A DNA stretch of 64,000 nt from Marixanthomonas spongiae (GTDB lineage Bacteria; Bacteroidota; Bacteroidia; Flavobacteriales; Flavobacteriaceae): contig NZ_QEHR01000007.1 in assembly GCF_003095375.1 (NCBI RefSeq), forward strand, positions 186,001-250,000. The letters are read 5' to 3'. The position numbers and the translations under genes were made by a program. The first letter of the stretch is position 1. Each line of letters starts with the position of its first letter. Shown here in pieces: positions 9,506 to 17,881 of the stretch. Under the pieces are notes generated by a model, which saw nothing but the letters and a program-made list of their open reading frames with translations, was not told where the DNA came from and did no database searches.

Positions 9506-10093
9506 ATGATTGACGAGAAAATTCTTTTTGAGCATCAAGCAGAATTAGTTGACTATGCATCGGGCGACATGATTTTTTCAGAAAACCAACGGGCGCTCTT
9601 TTACTATCAGGTAAAAAAAGGGGAAGTAAAAATGTTCAACCTCAACGAGGACGGGAAGGAATTCGTACAGGGTATGTTTGAAGATGGCGAAAGTTTTGGC
9701 GAACCGCCTTTGTTTGGTGATTTTAAATATCCCGCTTCGGCTGTTGCCATTAACGATTCACAAATCATTAAATTGAACAAAACTGCTTTTTTTTCATTGC
9801 TGAAAGAACATTTTGACATCCATTTGCAAATGACCGCTACGCTTTCGCGCAGATTGAGCTACAAGGCCATGATGATGAAGGAAATATCCGTCTATCCACC
9901 AGAACATCGGGTGTTGACGGTAATCGATTTTTTAAAGCAAAAAGACGGTAACCCACCTGAGTACGAAGTGGAACTTACCCGCCAACAAATAGCCGACCTC
10001 ACCGGACTTCGGGTAGAAACGGTCATCCGGGCGGTAAAACAGTTGGAAGAAGCAGGAAAGATTAAAATAATCAACCGAAAGATCCATCGGTAA
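9506..10093 (+). CDS. Crp/Fnr family transcriptional regulator
   Basis: 195 aa. A cyclic-nucleotide-binding-like jelly roll (about 15-120, with GEVKMF and GESFGEPPLF), a dimerisation helix (LSRRLSYKAMMMKEI) and a C-terminal winged HTH (LTRQQIADLTGLRVETVIR). It contains no cysteine, so it is not an iron-sulfur Fnr-type sensor; haem or another ligand remains possible. A perfect dyad directly upstream suggests autoregulation. The C-terminus after the wing is short, as in many Bacteroidota Crp/Fnr proteins. Confidence 0.88.
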   Translation: MIDEKILFEHQAELVDYASGDMIFSENQRALFYYQVKKGEVKMFNLNEDGKEFVQGMFEDGESFGEPPLFGDFKYPASAVAINDSQIIKLNKTAFFSLLKEHFDIHLQMTATLSRRLSYKAMMMKEISVYPPEHRVLTVIDFLKQKDGNPPEYEVELTRQQIADLTGLRVETVIRAVKQLEEAGKIKIINRKIHR

Positions 10094-10123
10094 AAAAGTT
10101 AGAAAGTTTGTATCTTCGGCAGT

Positions 10124-10882
10124 ATGTTACAGGTAGTTATTTTAGGTTTTGGAAATATTGGAAGTAATTTATGTTATACTTTACATAAAGCAACTGGAGT
10201 TTCAGTGATTCAGCTATTTAACCGAAGTGACATTGCCTTGCCAGATGCGTTGCAATCCATTCCGTTTACTTCGGAAATTTCAGAAATAAAGGAAGCCGAC
10301 ATCTATATCATTGCCATCCCAGACGATGCGATCGCCGACTTCTCCTCCACCTTGCCTTTTAACGATAAAATGGTGGTCCACACGTCGGGCAGTCTCCCAA
10401 TGCAGGCACTGGACGGAAAGAACAAAAAAGGGGTGTTTTACCCGTTGCAGACCTTTACAAAAGACAAGAAGGTCAATTTTAATGAAATCCCTATCTGTAT
10501 TGAAGCTGAAGAGAAAGCCGATTTACAACTGCTTGAAACGCTAGGCAAACGTATTTCAAACCATGTAGCGCAAATTTCTTCCGAAGACCGGAAAACGCTT
10601 CATTTGGCTGCCGTATTTGTGAATAACTTCGTGAATTATATGTATCATATTTCCGAAGATATTTTAAAGGAAAACAATCTGGATTTTGAACTCCTGAAAC
10701 CCTTGATAGCCGAAACAGCAAACAAAATAAGAACCCTATCGCCACAACAAGCACAGACCGGCCCCGCCAAACGAAACGACGTGAAAACAATTGAAAATCA
10801 TTTACATTTGTTGAAAGATAGTCCGTATAAAAAAGTGTATGAGCAAATGACGGAGGCAATTAAGAAGCAATATTTAAAATAA
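10124..10882 (+). CDS. Rossmann-like and DUF2520 domain protein
   Basis: 252 aa. The N-terminal NAD(P)-binding motif VVILGFGNIGSNL opens an oxidoreductase-like Rossmann domain (to about 120), followed by the all-helical DUF2520 domain (LHLAAVFVNNFVNYMYHIS and the GPAKRND motif). Family members resemble F420/NADP-dependent oxidoreductases; the reaction is not established. It starts a co-directional run with a KdsC-like phosphatase, a UbiA-type transferase and Maf. A TATCTTCG element just upstream is one base from the Bacteroidota -7 box. Confidence 0.85.
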   Translation: MLQVVILGFGNIGSNLCYTLHKATGVSVIQLFNRSDIALPDALQSIPFTSEISEIKEADIYIIAIPDDAIADFSSTLPFNDKMVVHTSGSLPMQALDGKNKKGVFYPLQTFTKDKKVNFNEIPICIEAEEKADLQLLETLGKRISNHVAQISSEDRKTLHLAAVFVNNFVNYMYHISEDILKENNLDFELLKPLIAETANKIRTLSPQQAQTGPAKRNDVKTIENHLHLLKDSPYKKVYEQMTEAIKKQYLK

Positions 10883-10979
10883 TGAATAATTTGTTACATT
10901 AATTAGAGTAGATTATATTTTAACGGCCAATAAATTTTAAATATTAGTGTTGAAAAATCCCACTTCGGCCTATCGAAAG

Positions 10980-11019
10980 TTTATCTAAATTTAGGCACCG
11001 AATGATAAATTTAGATAAA
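10980..11019. repeat. Perfect 14-bp inverted repeat
   Basis: TTTATCTAAATTTA (10980-10993) and its exact reverse complement (11006-11019) enclose a 12-nt loop. It lies in the 310-bp gap between the DUF2520 gene and the KdsC-like gene, which otherwise holds only the REP-like sequences described next. No coding potential is visible in the gap. Confidence 0.7.
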
Positions 11020-11025
11020 GTGAAG

Positions 11026-11095
11026 CCTGTCCCGAGCCAAGTCGAGGGGTAAGCCTAGATTTTTTTGCTTGGTTTATCCTGAGCTTGTCGAAGGG
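11026..11095. repeat. REP-like extragenic repeat pair
   Basis: CCTGTCCCGAGCCAAGTCG (from 11028) and CCTGAGCTTGTCGAAGGG (11079-11095) are two copies of the CCTGAGCTTGTCGAAGG-type extragenic repeat seen between genes in many bacteria. A third hairpin, CCCCTGC/GCAGGGG (11168-11185), stands 7 bp before the KdsC-like ATG. Confidence 0.5.
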
Positions 11096-11192
11096 TTTTT
11101 TCATTAATGGAAAAAATGAACACCATAATATTTAGATTATAATGAAATCGATAATTAACTAAAAAGACCCCTGCCTGCGCAGGGGGTTGTAT

Positions 11193-11726
11193 ATGGAAAA
11201 AAGCTATAAAGAATACCTACAACACATAACCACTTTTATTTTCGATGTGGACGGCGTCCTTACCGACGGTTCCATAAGCATCACCACCGAAGGTGAAATG
11301 TACCGCACCATGCACACCAAGGACGGATTTGCCCTTAAAACGGCATTGGACAAAGGGTTTAACGTCTGCATTATCAGTGGCGGTACCAACGAAGGCGTGC
11401 GCGCCAGGTTGCGCGGGCTTGGGATTACCGATATTTATCTTGGCGCCCACCATAAAACCGACACCATGGACGAATATTTGGACGTATACGACATTAAGCA
11501 CGAAAACGTTCTTTACATGGGAGACGACATCCCCGACCTGTACGTGATGCAACAAGTGGGTTTACCATGTTGTCCGCAAGATGCCGTGCCGGAGATTAAA
11601 GCCATTTCAAAATATATTTCCCATAGAAAAGGTGGAAAAGGCTGTGTACGCGATGTCATTGAGCAGGTGCTGAAAGTACAGGGCAAATGGATTAAAAAGG
11701 AAAATGCAAGTGCGAAGTATGATTAA
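11193..11726 (+). CDS. KdsC-like HAD phosphatase (3-deoxy-D-manno-octulosonate 8-phosphate phosphatase family)
   Basis: 177 aa from the ATG at 11193; the TTG at 11187 is less likely and lies in the hairpin. The first HAD motif FDVDGVLTDG (about 17-26) holds both catalytic aspartates, with the threonine motif SGG near 65 and the lysine/aspartate motif GDDIPDL near 107. The absent cap and ~175-aa length match KdsC, which removes phosphate from KDO-8-P in lipopolysaccharide core synthesis. The downstream UbiA gene begins 18 bp later, so the two are probably co-transcribed. Confidence 0.85.
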   Translation: MEKSYKEYLQHITTFIFDVDGVLTDGSISITTEGEMYRTMHTKDGFALKTALDKGFNVCIISGGTNEGVRARLRGLGITDIYLGAHHKTDTMDEYLDVYDIKHENVLYMGDDIPDLYVMQQVGLPCCPQDAVPEIKAISKYISHRKGGKGCVRDVIEQVLKVQGKWIKKENASAKYD

Positions 11727-11744
11727 CAAAGCAACATTTCATTT

Positions 11745-12656
11745 TTGAATTACCTAAAACTCACCCGCCCAATAAACCTACTGTTAATCGCACTGGTGCA
11801 AGTGTTGATTAAATACAGCATTTTTCAGCCTTTTAATGCGATTACTGCTTTATCCACTTTTCAATTTGCGCTATTGGTAATTGCCACGGTGTGCATTGCC
11901 GCTGGCGGAAACGTTATCAACGATGTCTATGATGCGGGAATTGACCGCATTAACAGGCCCAATCGAGTAATTGTGGGGAGAAAGATTTCAGAAAGAAATG
12001 CCAGCACTTGGTACGTAATCCTTACTGCTATGGGTGTTGGAATTGGTTTCCTTTTGGCAAATGCCATCGGCAGGCCTATGTACTCCACCCTTTTTATTGG
12101 TGTTGCCGCTTTGTTGTACCTCTATGCTACCTATATTAAAACACTGCTTTTAATGGGCACTGTTTTGGTATCGGTTTTGGTGGCCATGAGCATGGTAATT
12201 GTAGGGGTGTTCGACATCATCCCGGTAACCAACCCTGCAAACCAATTAACGCAATGGACCGTGTTTAAGCTGGTGCTGCAATATGCTGTGTTTGCTTTTA
12301 TGCTGAATTTTTTACGTGAATTGATAAAAGACCTGCAAGACATCAACGGCGATAAAAATGGCGGAAAAAACACCTTGCCCATTGCCATTGGAAGAAAAAG
12401 GGCAACTTCGGTCGCTTTTGTGTTGGGAATCCTTATCACGCTTTCGGTTATTTTTTATATGTACGAATTTTTATACGACCACACCCCAGCCGTTCTCTAT
12501 TTTCTTTTTTTGATCGTGGCGCCGCTCCTGTTTTTTTGCATTAAAGCCTTTGAAGCCGAAAAACCGAAACACTATGCGCTTTTGTCCACATTATTAAAAA
12601 TAGTCATGGTTACCGGCATGTGTTCCATGGTGTTGTATCCTTTTGTAATTTTGTGA
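11745..12656 (+). CDS. UbiA-family prenyltransferase (geranylgeranylglycerol-phosphate GGTase-like)
   Basis: 303 aa with about eight membrane helices. The first prenyl-diphosphate motif NDVYDAGIDRINRPNR (about 65-80) and the second acidic motif DLQDINGDKNGGK (about 198-210) are intact. Bacteroidota members of this clade are usually grouped with geranylgeranylglycerol-phosphate transferases; the acceptor here is unproven. The apparent start is TTG at 11745, giving the expected LNYLKLTRPINLL N-terminus. It sits in a run with the KdsC-like and Maf genes. Confidence 0.85.
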   Translation: MNYLKLTRPINLLLIALVQVLIKYSIFQPFNAITALSTFQFALLVIATVCIAAGGNVINDVYDAGIDRINRPNRVIVGRKISERNASTWYVILTAMGVGIGFLLANAIGRPMYSTLFIGVAALLYLYATYIKTLLLMGTVLVSVLVAMSMVIVGVFDIIPVTNPANQLTQWTVFKLVLQYAVFAFMLNFLRELIKDLQDINGDKNGGKNTLPIAIGRKRATSVAFVLGILITLSVIFYMYEFLYDHTPAVLYFLFLIVAPLLFFCIKAFEAEKPKHYALLSTLLKIVMVTGMCSMVLYPFVIL

Positions 12657-12722
12657 AATGACTGTGAGCTATGAGCCAAAAACTGTCACAAAGAACCTGC
12701 TGAAGGATTAATCTAAAACCAA

Positions 12723-13310
12723 ATGCTACAACAAAAACTAAAAAACCACAACATCATCCTCGCTTCCGGTTCGCCGAGACGGCACCAATTTTTTAACGAA
12801 CTGGGCATTCCCTTTACCAGCGATGTACGAAAAATTGAAGAAACGTATCCCCACACACTGAAAAGGGAAGAAATTACAGACTACCTTTCTCAGCAAAAAG
12901 CTTCAATGTTCCAAGACCTATCAAAAAACGAAATCCTTATTACCAGCGACACCATCGTTTGGAAGGGTGGGAAAGCAATGGAAAAACCCAAAAACGCAGC
13001 CCATGCCAAAAAAATGCTGGCTCATTTGAGCGGTCAGTTCCACGAGGTGATCACTTCGGTGTGTTTTACGGGGGCGGCTTTTCAGAAAACGGTCAATGAA
13101 ACGACCAAGGTGTGGTTTTCAGAACTTTCAGAAGAAGAAATCGATCACTATGTCGATACATACCAACCTTTCGATAAAGCCGGGGCCTACGGCATACAGG
13201 AATGGATTGGGTATATTGGGGTCGAGAAAATTGAAGGATCGTTTTTTAACGTCGTAGGGCTTCCCACGCGCTTGGTGTATAAAACCTTGTTGGAACTTGT
13301 TTCAAAATAA
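12723..13310 (+). CDS. maf: Maf-like nucleoside triphosphate pyrophosphatase
   Basis: 195 aa. The N-terminal signature ILASGSPRRHQF (about 12-23), the SDTIVW segment with the catalytic aspartate (about 79-84) and KAGAYGIQEW (about 150-159) define the Maf/HAM1-like fold. Known relatives hydrolyse non-canonical nucleotides to monophosphates and pyrophosphate. It is followed by a lipoprotein gene 46 bp away. Confidence 0.92.
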   Translation: MLQQKLKNHNIILASGSPRRHQFFNELGIPFTSDVRKIEETYPHTLKREEITDYLSQQKASMFQDLSKNEILITSDTIVWKGGKAMEKPKNAAHAKKMLAHLSGQFHEVITSVCFTGAAFQKTVNETTKVWFSELSEEEIDHYVDTYQPFDKAGAYGIQEWIGYIGVEKIEGSFFNVVGLPTRLVYKTLLELVSK

Positions 13311-13356
13311 TAGAATCTGTTTCGTTTTTCCATATCTTTAAAAGCAAATTAAAACG

Positions 13357-14304
13357 ATGATCAAAACATCAAAATACATCCTCTCCAAAGCGGTAATTTT
13401 AATGTGCATTGCTTTTTTCACTCATTCCTGTAAAGACGCTGAGCACAACTTAATACCGAATAGCAATACAGAAGATACCGATACCATTGCCAACAACCGT
13501 CAATTGCCCGAGCAATTTAAAAACTATTGGTACGATGGCAAAGCCGAATTGACTTCCTACAAGCTCATGCAAGAACGCTATGGCGAAATCCGTCAAGGGA
13601 TGGCCGTTACCATTTTTGTTACCGAAGATTTTCTGCCGAAGGAACAAGTGAAAGCCAATAGCCCTTCCGGTAAGCTTGTTTCCGTACTGAAATTGAACAA
13701 AACCAAGAAATTCACCACCGGAATTTATCCCTATTCCATAATGACGAGTACGTTTAACCCAATACTCAAAAAACAACATGTCCTGAAAATAAGCAACTCA
13801 GTGCAGGAATGGTGCGGTCAGGTTTATATGCAGCTCAACAACCGAAACGATTTTAATATCATATCACATTCTTATTTTGAAGGGGAAGCCGACCAACAAA
13901 TAACCCTCGAGAAAACCTGGTTGGAAGACGAACTTTGGAACCTCATACGCATTAATCCCAACGAACTGCCCACGGGCGATATTAACCTCATCCCTTCGTT
14001 TGAATATCTAAGGTTGCGGCATAAAGATGTAAAAGCTTATAAAGCCAACGCAAAATTGAAAAAAGGCGATTCGCTCACAAAATACGATTTGGTCTATCCT
14101 GAACTGGAACGGGAGCTCATTGTATATTTTAACAGCTCCTTTCCGTTTGAAATTGAAAAATGGGAAGAAACCAATGGAACACAAACCAACGACAGCATCC
14201 GGTTGAAAACCACCGCCCATAAAATTAAACGCCTTCGAACCGACTACTGGAACATGAACCGCAACGAAGACACGGGGCTCCGGGATACCTTAGGACTAAA
14301 ATAG
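13357..14304 (+). CDS. Lipoprotein of unknown function
   Basis: 315 aa with a lipobox ending at Cys25 (FFTHSC). The body is a mixed alpha/beta sequence without a family I recognise. The charged N-terminal stretch after the cysteine is typical of Bacteroidota lipoproteins exported toward the outer membrane. It lies between Maf and an MscS-like gene (6-bp gap to the latter), so it is probably co-transcribed with both. Confidence 0.75.
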   Translation: MIKTSKYILSKAVILMCIAFFTHSCKDAEHNLIPNSNTEDTDTIANNRQLPEQFKNYWYDGKAELTSYKLMQERYGEIRQGMAVTIFVTEDFLPKEQVKANSPSGKLVSVLKLNKTKKFTTGIYPYSIMTSTFNPILKKQHVLKISNSVQEWCGQVYMQLNNRNDFNIISHSYFEGEADQQITLEKTWLEDELWNLIRINPNELPTGDINLIPSFEYLRLRHKDVKAYKANAKLKKGDSLTKYDLVYPELERELIVYFNSSFPFEIEKWEETNGTQTNDSIRLKTTAHKIKRLRTDYWNMNRNEDTGLRDTLGLK

Positions 14305-14310
14305 AATATT

Positions 14311-14880
14311 ATGTTTATTGAACTTTATCTTTCGCAACTATTGAAATCGGTTTTTATCGTATTGCTTTTTTTGGCATTGCGCTTTATGGCCGTACACGTA
14401 ATTAAACGGTATGCCAAAAAGTTTGAACGCTTGGAACACCGCACAGGCTTGATTGTAAAGCATGTTAATTTTTCCAGTATATTTTTTATCGCCTTGTTCT
14501 TAATCATAATTTGGGGCGTACAGATAAAAGATCTTGGGCTGGTGCTGAGCTCTGTTTTTGCCGTGATTGGCGTGGGGTTCTTTGCGCAATGGAGTATTTT
14601 GAGCAACATTACCAGCGGAGTGATCATGTTTTTTACCTTTCCGTATAAAATTGGTGACTACATCAAAATTCACGATAACGATTTTCCGTATGAAGGTATG
14701 ATCGAGGATATTAAAAGCTTTCATGTTATGGTGCGCACCAAAGATAAGGGGCTCATTACCTATCCCAACAGCATGATGCTTCAAAAAGGGGTAAGCGTTA
14801 TTAAAGCGGAAGATTACCACACAATGATGCATCAAGAAGAAGAACAGGATAAAAATATTGCCGAACACGGTACAGATTAA
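14311..14880 (+). CDS. Short MscS-family mechanosensitive channel-like protein
   Basis: 189 aa. Two N-terminal helices are followed by the pore-lining/beta region typical of MscS: GVGFFAQWSILSNITSGVIMF, then FPYKIGDYIKI of the beta domain. It is shorter than E. coli MscS (286 aa) and lacks most of the C-terminal alpha/beta cap, ending with an acidic tail HQEEEQDKNIAEHG. Small MscS homologues of this size are known in Bacteroidota. It probably relieves osmotic stress. Confidence 0.8.
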   Translation: MFIELYLSQLLKSVFIVLLFLALRFMAVHVIKRYAKKFERLEHRTGLIVKHVNFSSIFFIALFLIIIWGVQIKDLGLVLSSVFAVIGVGFFAQWSILSNITSGVIMFFTFPYKIGDYIKIHDNDFPYEGMIEDIKSFHVMVRTKDKGLITYPNSMMLQKGVSVIKAEDYHTMMHQEEEQDKNIAEHGTD

Positions 14881-15278
14881 TTGTTTTAGCAGCTGCGTGC
14901 ACTGCTTTTTCATATAAATGAATAGGCAACACCCTCTATAACTATCATTGTACTGAAGTATATCCCATTTTAATAAATTCCCGTCAATTCGAGGTAATGT
15001 AAGGATTACAATGAGTGAAATTCGTATCAAGAAGAAGGGGTTTAGTAATTAAAATAGTTCTCGATACGATTTTTCGTGCCTCTAAATCATTCAAACTGAT
15101 ATTTAATTAACGATCTTGCCAACCTTGTATCGTTTAGCATAATCTTATTTCTTTTTTCTTTGAGCTAACGATTTTTCTTCTTTAAAAGAAGACTACTTAT
15201 TTCAGTATATATTTTGGTATATTTGGGTTTTTTCAGGCCTGCCTGTTTCAAAAAACAAGACAAAACACTACACAAACT
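14881..15278. other. Intergenic region with a REP-like hairpin
   Basis: No ORF is supported in these ~400 bp. TTCGTATCAAGAA (about 15020-15032) and TTCTCGATACGAT (about 15058-15070) form an imperfect inverted repeat around a 25-nt loop, resembling extragenic repeats of Flavobacteria. The last ~100 bp should hold the promoter of the PIG-L gene, but I see no clear TAnnTTTG match. Confidence 0.45.
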
Positions 15279-17768
15279 ATGCGCAATTTTTTTACCGCAC
15301 TGCTGCTATACAGTATAAGCATCACATCTCTTTTTGCCCAACAACCTGAAAAACCGACCGCTTCAGAAATTTACCACGACTTACAGCAACTCAACTTCCT
15401 GGGATCTGCTATGTACATAGCAGCGCATCCCGATGACGAGAACACGCGTTTGATATCCTATCTGGTAAACGATGTTCACGCCCGTACGGCCTATTTATCG
15501 CTTACCCGTGGTGATGGCGGGCAAAACCTTCTTGGACCTGAGATTCGCGAACTGCTTGGTGTGATCCGTACCCAAGAATTGCTGGCCGCCCGCCGTATCG
15601 ATGGCGGAGAGCAGTTTTTTACCCGTGCCAACGATTTTGGTTATTCCAAAAACCCAACTGAAACATTGGACATCTGGAACAAAAATGAAGTGCTGAGCGA
15701 TGTGGTGCGCGCCATACGAAAATTTAAGCCCGATGTTATCATTAACCGCTTCGATCACCGAAGTTCGGGAAGCACACACGGCCACCACACAGCATCGGCT
15801 ATGTTGAGCGTAGAGGCGTTCGATTTGGCAACCAACCCCAACAGCTATCCCGAAACCGCCAATACCTTTGGCACATGGCAACCCAAACGGTTGTTCTTTA
15901 ACACGAGTTGGTGGTTTTACGGAAGTCAAGAAAAATTTGAACAAGCCGATAAATCGAACTTAGTGGAAGTACAGACCGGGAACTATTATCCTTCCTTGGG
16001 GCTTTCCAATGGCGAAATAGCTTCCTTAAGCCGAAGCATGCACAAATCGCAAGGGTTTGGCAGTACTGGTACACGCGGAAACCAAAGCGAGTGGCTGGAG
16101 TTTTTAAAAGGGGATTTTTCAGAAGGGAGCACCAACCTCTTTGAAGGCATCGACACCTCTTGGTCCCGCATTGAAGGCGGCGAAACCATTGGCGGTATTC
16201 TATATCCGTTGGAAGATAACTTCGACTTTAAAAACCCTTCGCGAATGCTCCGCCCTTTGTTGCAGGCTTATGAATTGGTCAAAAACATAGAAGATGACCA
16301 TTGGCGAACCGTTAAAATGAAACAATTGGAGCAGTTGATCCTCGATTGCGGCGGTATTTTTGTGGAAGCAGTGGCGCACAGCAATTCCATTATGCCACGG
16401 GAAAAATATCAGGCTGCATTTGAAACCATTAACCGAAGCGATTTTCCTATGACGTTGGAATCCATTACCTATCCTTCAGGGAAAATCATTGTCCGGGAGA
16501 ACGAAACCTTGGCACCCAACGAAAACCATCGTATTGACGCTACTTTATATTCGGAAAGCACGACTACTTCTGGACCATATTGGTTGCAGGAAAAAGGTAC
16601 GCTTGGAATGTACAAGGCCCCAGAACACTTAATTGGCAAACCCGAAACCCCGGCGCCCGAACAAGTAGTGTTCAATTTGGTTTTGGGCGGCACCAAGCTC
16701 GCTGTAAAACGAAACATCGTCTATAAATACAACGATCCCGTAAAAGGGGAAGTCTATCAACCTTTTGAAGTAATGCCCGAAGCAACATCGCGCATCGCTG
16801 AGAAAGTAATTATTTTTTCTTCAAAAGAAAGTAAAACCATTCCGGTGACCATCAGGGCCGGTCGCGACCACGCCAACGGAACAGTGCAATTGAACCATCC
16901 AAAAGGTTGGCAGGTTTCCCCCGCTCAACCCAGTTTTAACATTGCCAAAAAAGGAGACGAACAAACAATTTTGTTTACCGTAACACCCCCCAAAGGGCAA
17001 AGCGAAGGTTATCTAAGCCCATTAATTTCCATGGGCGACCAGTTTTTTGACAAAGAACTCATCACAATAGATTATGAACATATTCCGTATCAACGTGTAC
17101 TATTGCCTTCCGAAGCAAAGGTTGTTCGCATTGATATTGAAAAAGAAGGGGAATCCATTGGATATATTGAAGGTGCCGGCGATGCCATTCCGGAGAGTTT
17201 GCGGCAAATTGGCTATCGGGTAACCACCATTCCCCCTTCAAAAGTAACCTACGAAAACCTAAAGGAGTTTGATGCGGTCGTCGTGGGCATTCGAGCCTAT
17301 AATACGGTGCCAGAATTGGCTTTTAAACAGCCTGCATTTAACGAGTATGTGCAAGAAGGCGGCACCTTGTTATTGCAATACAATACCAGCCGGGGGTTGG
17401 TAACCGAAAACCTCGCGCCCTATTCCCTGTCACTATCCAGAGATCGGGTTACCGACGAACACAGCGACGTCACCTTTTTAGCGCCAGACCATCCCGTGCT
17501 CAACGAACCCAACAAAATCACGCAAGCCGATTTTGAAGGTTGGGTACAAGAACGCGGCCTGTATTTTCCTAACCAATGGGCTCCAAAATTTGTACCTATT
17601 TTAGGGATGCACGATAAAGGCGAACCGCAAACCAAAGGAGCCCTTTTGGTGGCCGAATATGGAAAAGGCAGGTACATTTATACGGGGCTGAGCTTTTTTA
17701 GGGAATTGCCCGCTGGCGTTGCAGGAGCGTACCGGTTATTTGCCAATTTATTATCTTTAGGAAATTAG
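15279..17768 (+). CDS. Exported PIG-L (LmbE-like) deacetylase with C-terminal ThuA/GATase-like domain
   Basis: 829 aa. A signal peptide (MRNFFTALLLYSISITSLFA) is followed by the PIG-L metal motif AAHPDDE (about 48-54) and the third metal-ligand region HGHHTASAM (about 168-176), so the catalytic zinc site looks complete. A beta-rich middle segment is followed by an alpha/beta domain (EFDAVVVGIRAYNTVPEL near 663) resembling class I amidotransferase-like/ThuA folds. Relatives remove N-acetyl groups from GlcNAc-like sugars; the substrate is unknown. It is followed by a 36-aa membrane peptide and an SSS transporter, suggesting one unit that deacetylates and imports a glycan product (inference). 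Confidence 0.9.
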   Translation: MRNFFTALLLYSISITSLFAQQPEKPTASEIYHDLQQLNFLGSAMYIAAHPDDENTRLISYLVNDVHARTAYLSLTRGDGGQNLLGPEIRELLGVIRTQELLAARRIDGGEQFFTRANDFGYSKNPTETLDIWNKNEVLSDVVRAIRKFKPDVIINRFDHRSSGSTHGHHTASAMLSVEAFDLATNPNSYPETANTFGTWQPKRLFFNTSWWFYGSQEKFEQADKSNLVEVQTGNYYPSLGLSNGEIASLSRSMHKSQGFGSTGTRGNQSEWLEFLKGDFSEGSTNLFEGIDTSWSRIEGGETIGGILYPLEDNFDFKNPSRMLRPLLQAYELVKNIEDDHWRTVKMKQLEQLILDCGGIFVEAVAHSNSIMPREKYQAAFETINRSDFPMTLESITYPSGKIIVRENETLAPNENHRIDATLYSESTTTSGPYWLQEKGTLGMYKAPEHLIGKPETPAPEQVVFNLVLGGTKLAVKRNIVYKYNDPVKGEVYQPFEVMPEATSRIAEKVIIFSSKESKTIPVTIRAGRDHANGTVQLNHPKGWQVSPAQPSFNIAKKGDEQTILFTVTPPKGQSEGYLSPLISMGDQFFDKELITIDYEHIPYQRVLLPSEAKVVRIDIEKEGESIGYIEGAGDAIPESLRQIGYRVTTIPPSKVTYENLKEFDAVVVGIRAYNTVPELAFKQPAFNEYVQEGGTLLLQYNTSRGLVTENLAPYSLSLSRDRVTDEHSDVTFLAPDHPVLNEPNKITQADFEGWVQERGLYFPNQWAPKFVPILGMHDKGEPQTKGALLVAEYGKGRYIYTGLSFFRELPAGVAGAYRLFANLLSLGN

Positions 17769-17770
17769 CT

Positions 17771-17881
17771 ATGAACGATCCCAAAAACAAAGCGGTGAAG
17801 AAATGGAATTACGTTCTCGTAATTCTCCTTAACGCCGTGTATATCTTCTTGTTTTATATGTTAATGAAAACTTTTTCCTAA
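17771..17881 (+). CDS. 36-aa single-span membrane protein, probable SSS transporter accessory peptide
   Basis: The ORF reads MNDPKNKAVKKWNYVLVILL and continues to a TAA at 17879-17881 whose last base is the A of the next gene's ATG (TAATG overlap). A basic N-terminus (KNKAVKKW) precedes one hydrophobic helix of about 20 residues. It begins 2 bp after the stop of the PIG-L gene. The tight spacing on both sides supports translation and coupling to the symporter. No family is recognised; a small subunit or stabilising partner of the symporter is the simplest reading. Confidence 0.7.
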   Translation: MNDPKNKAVKKWNYVLVILLNAVYIFLFYMLMKTFS

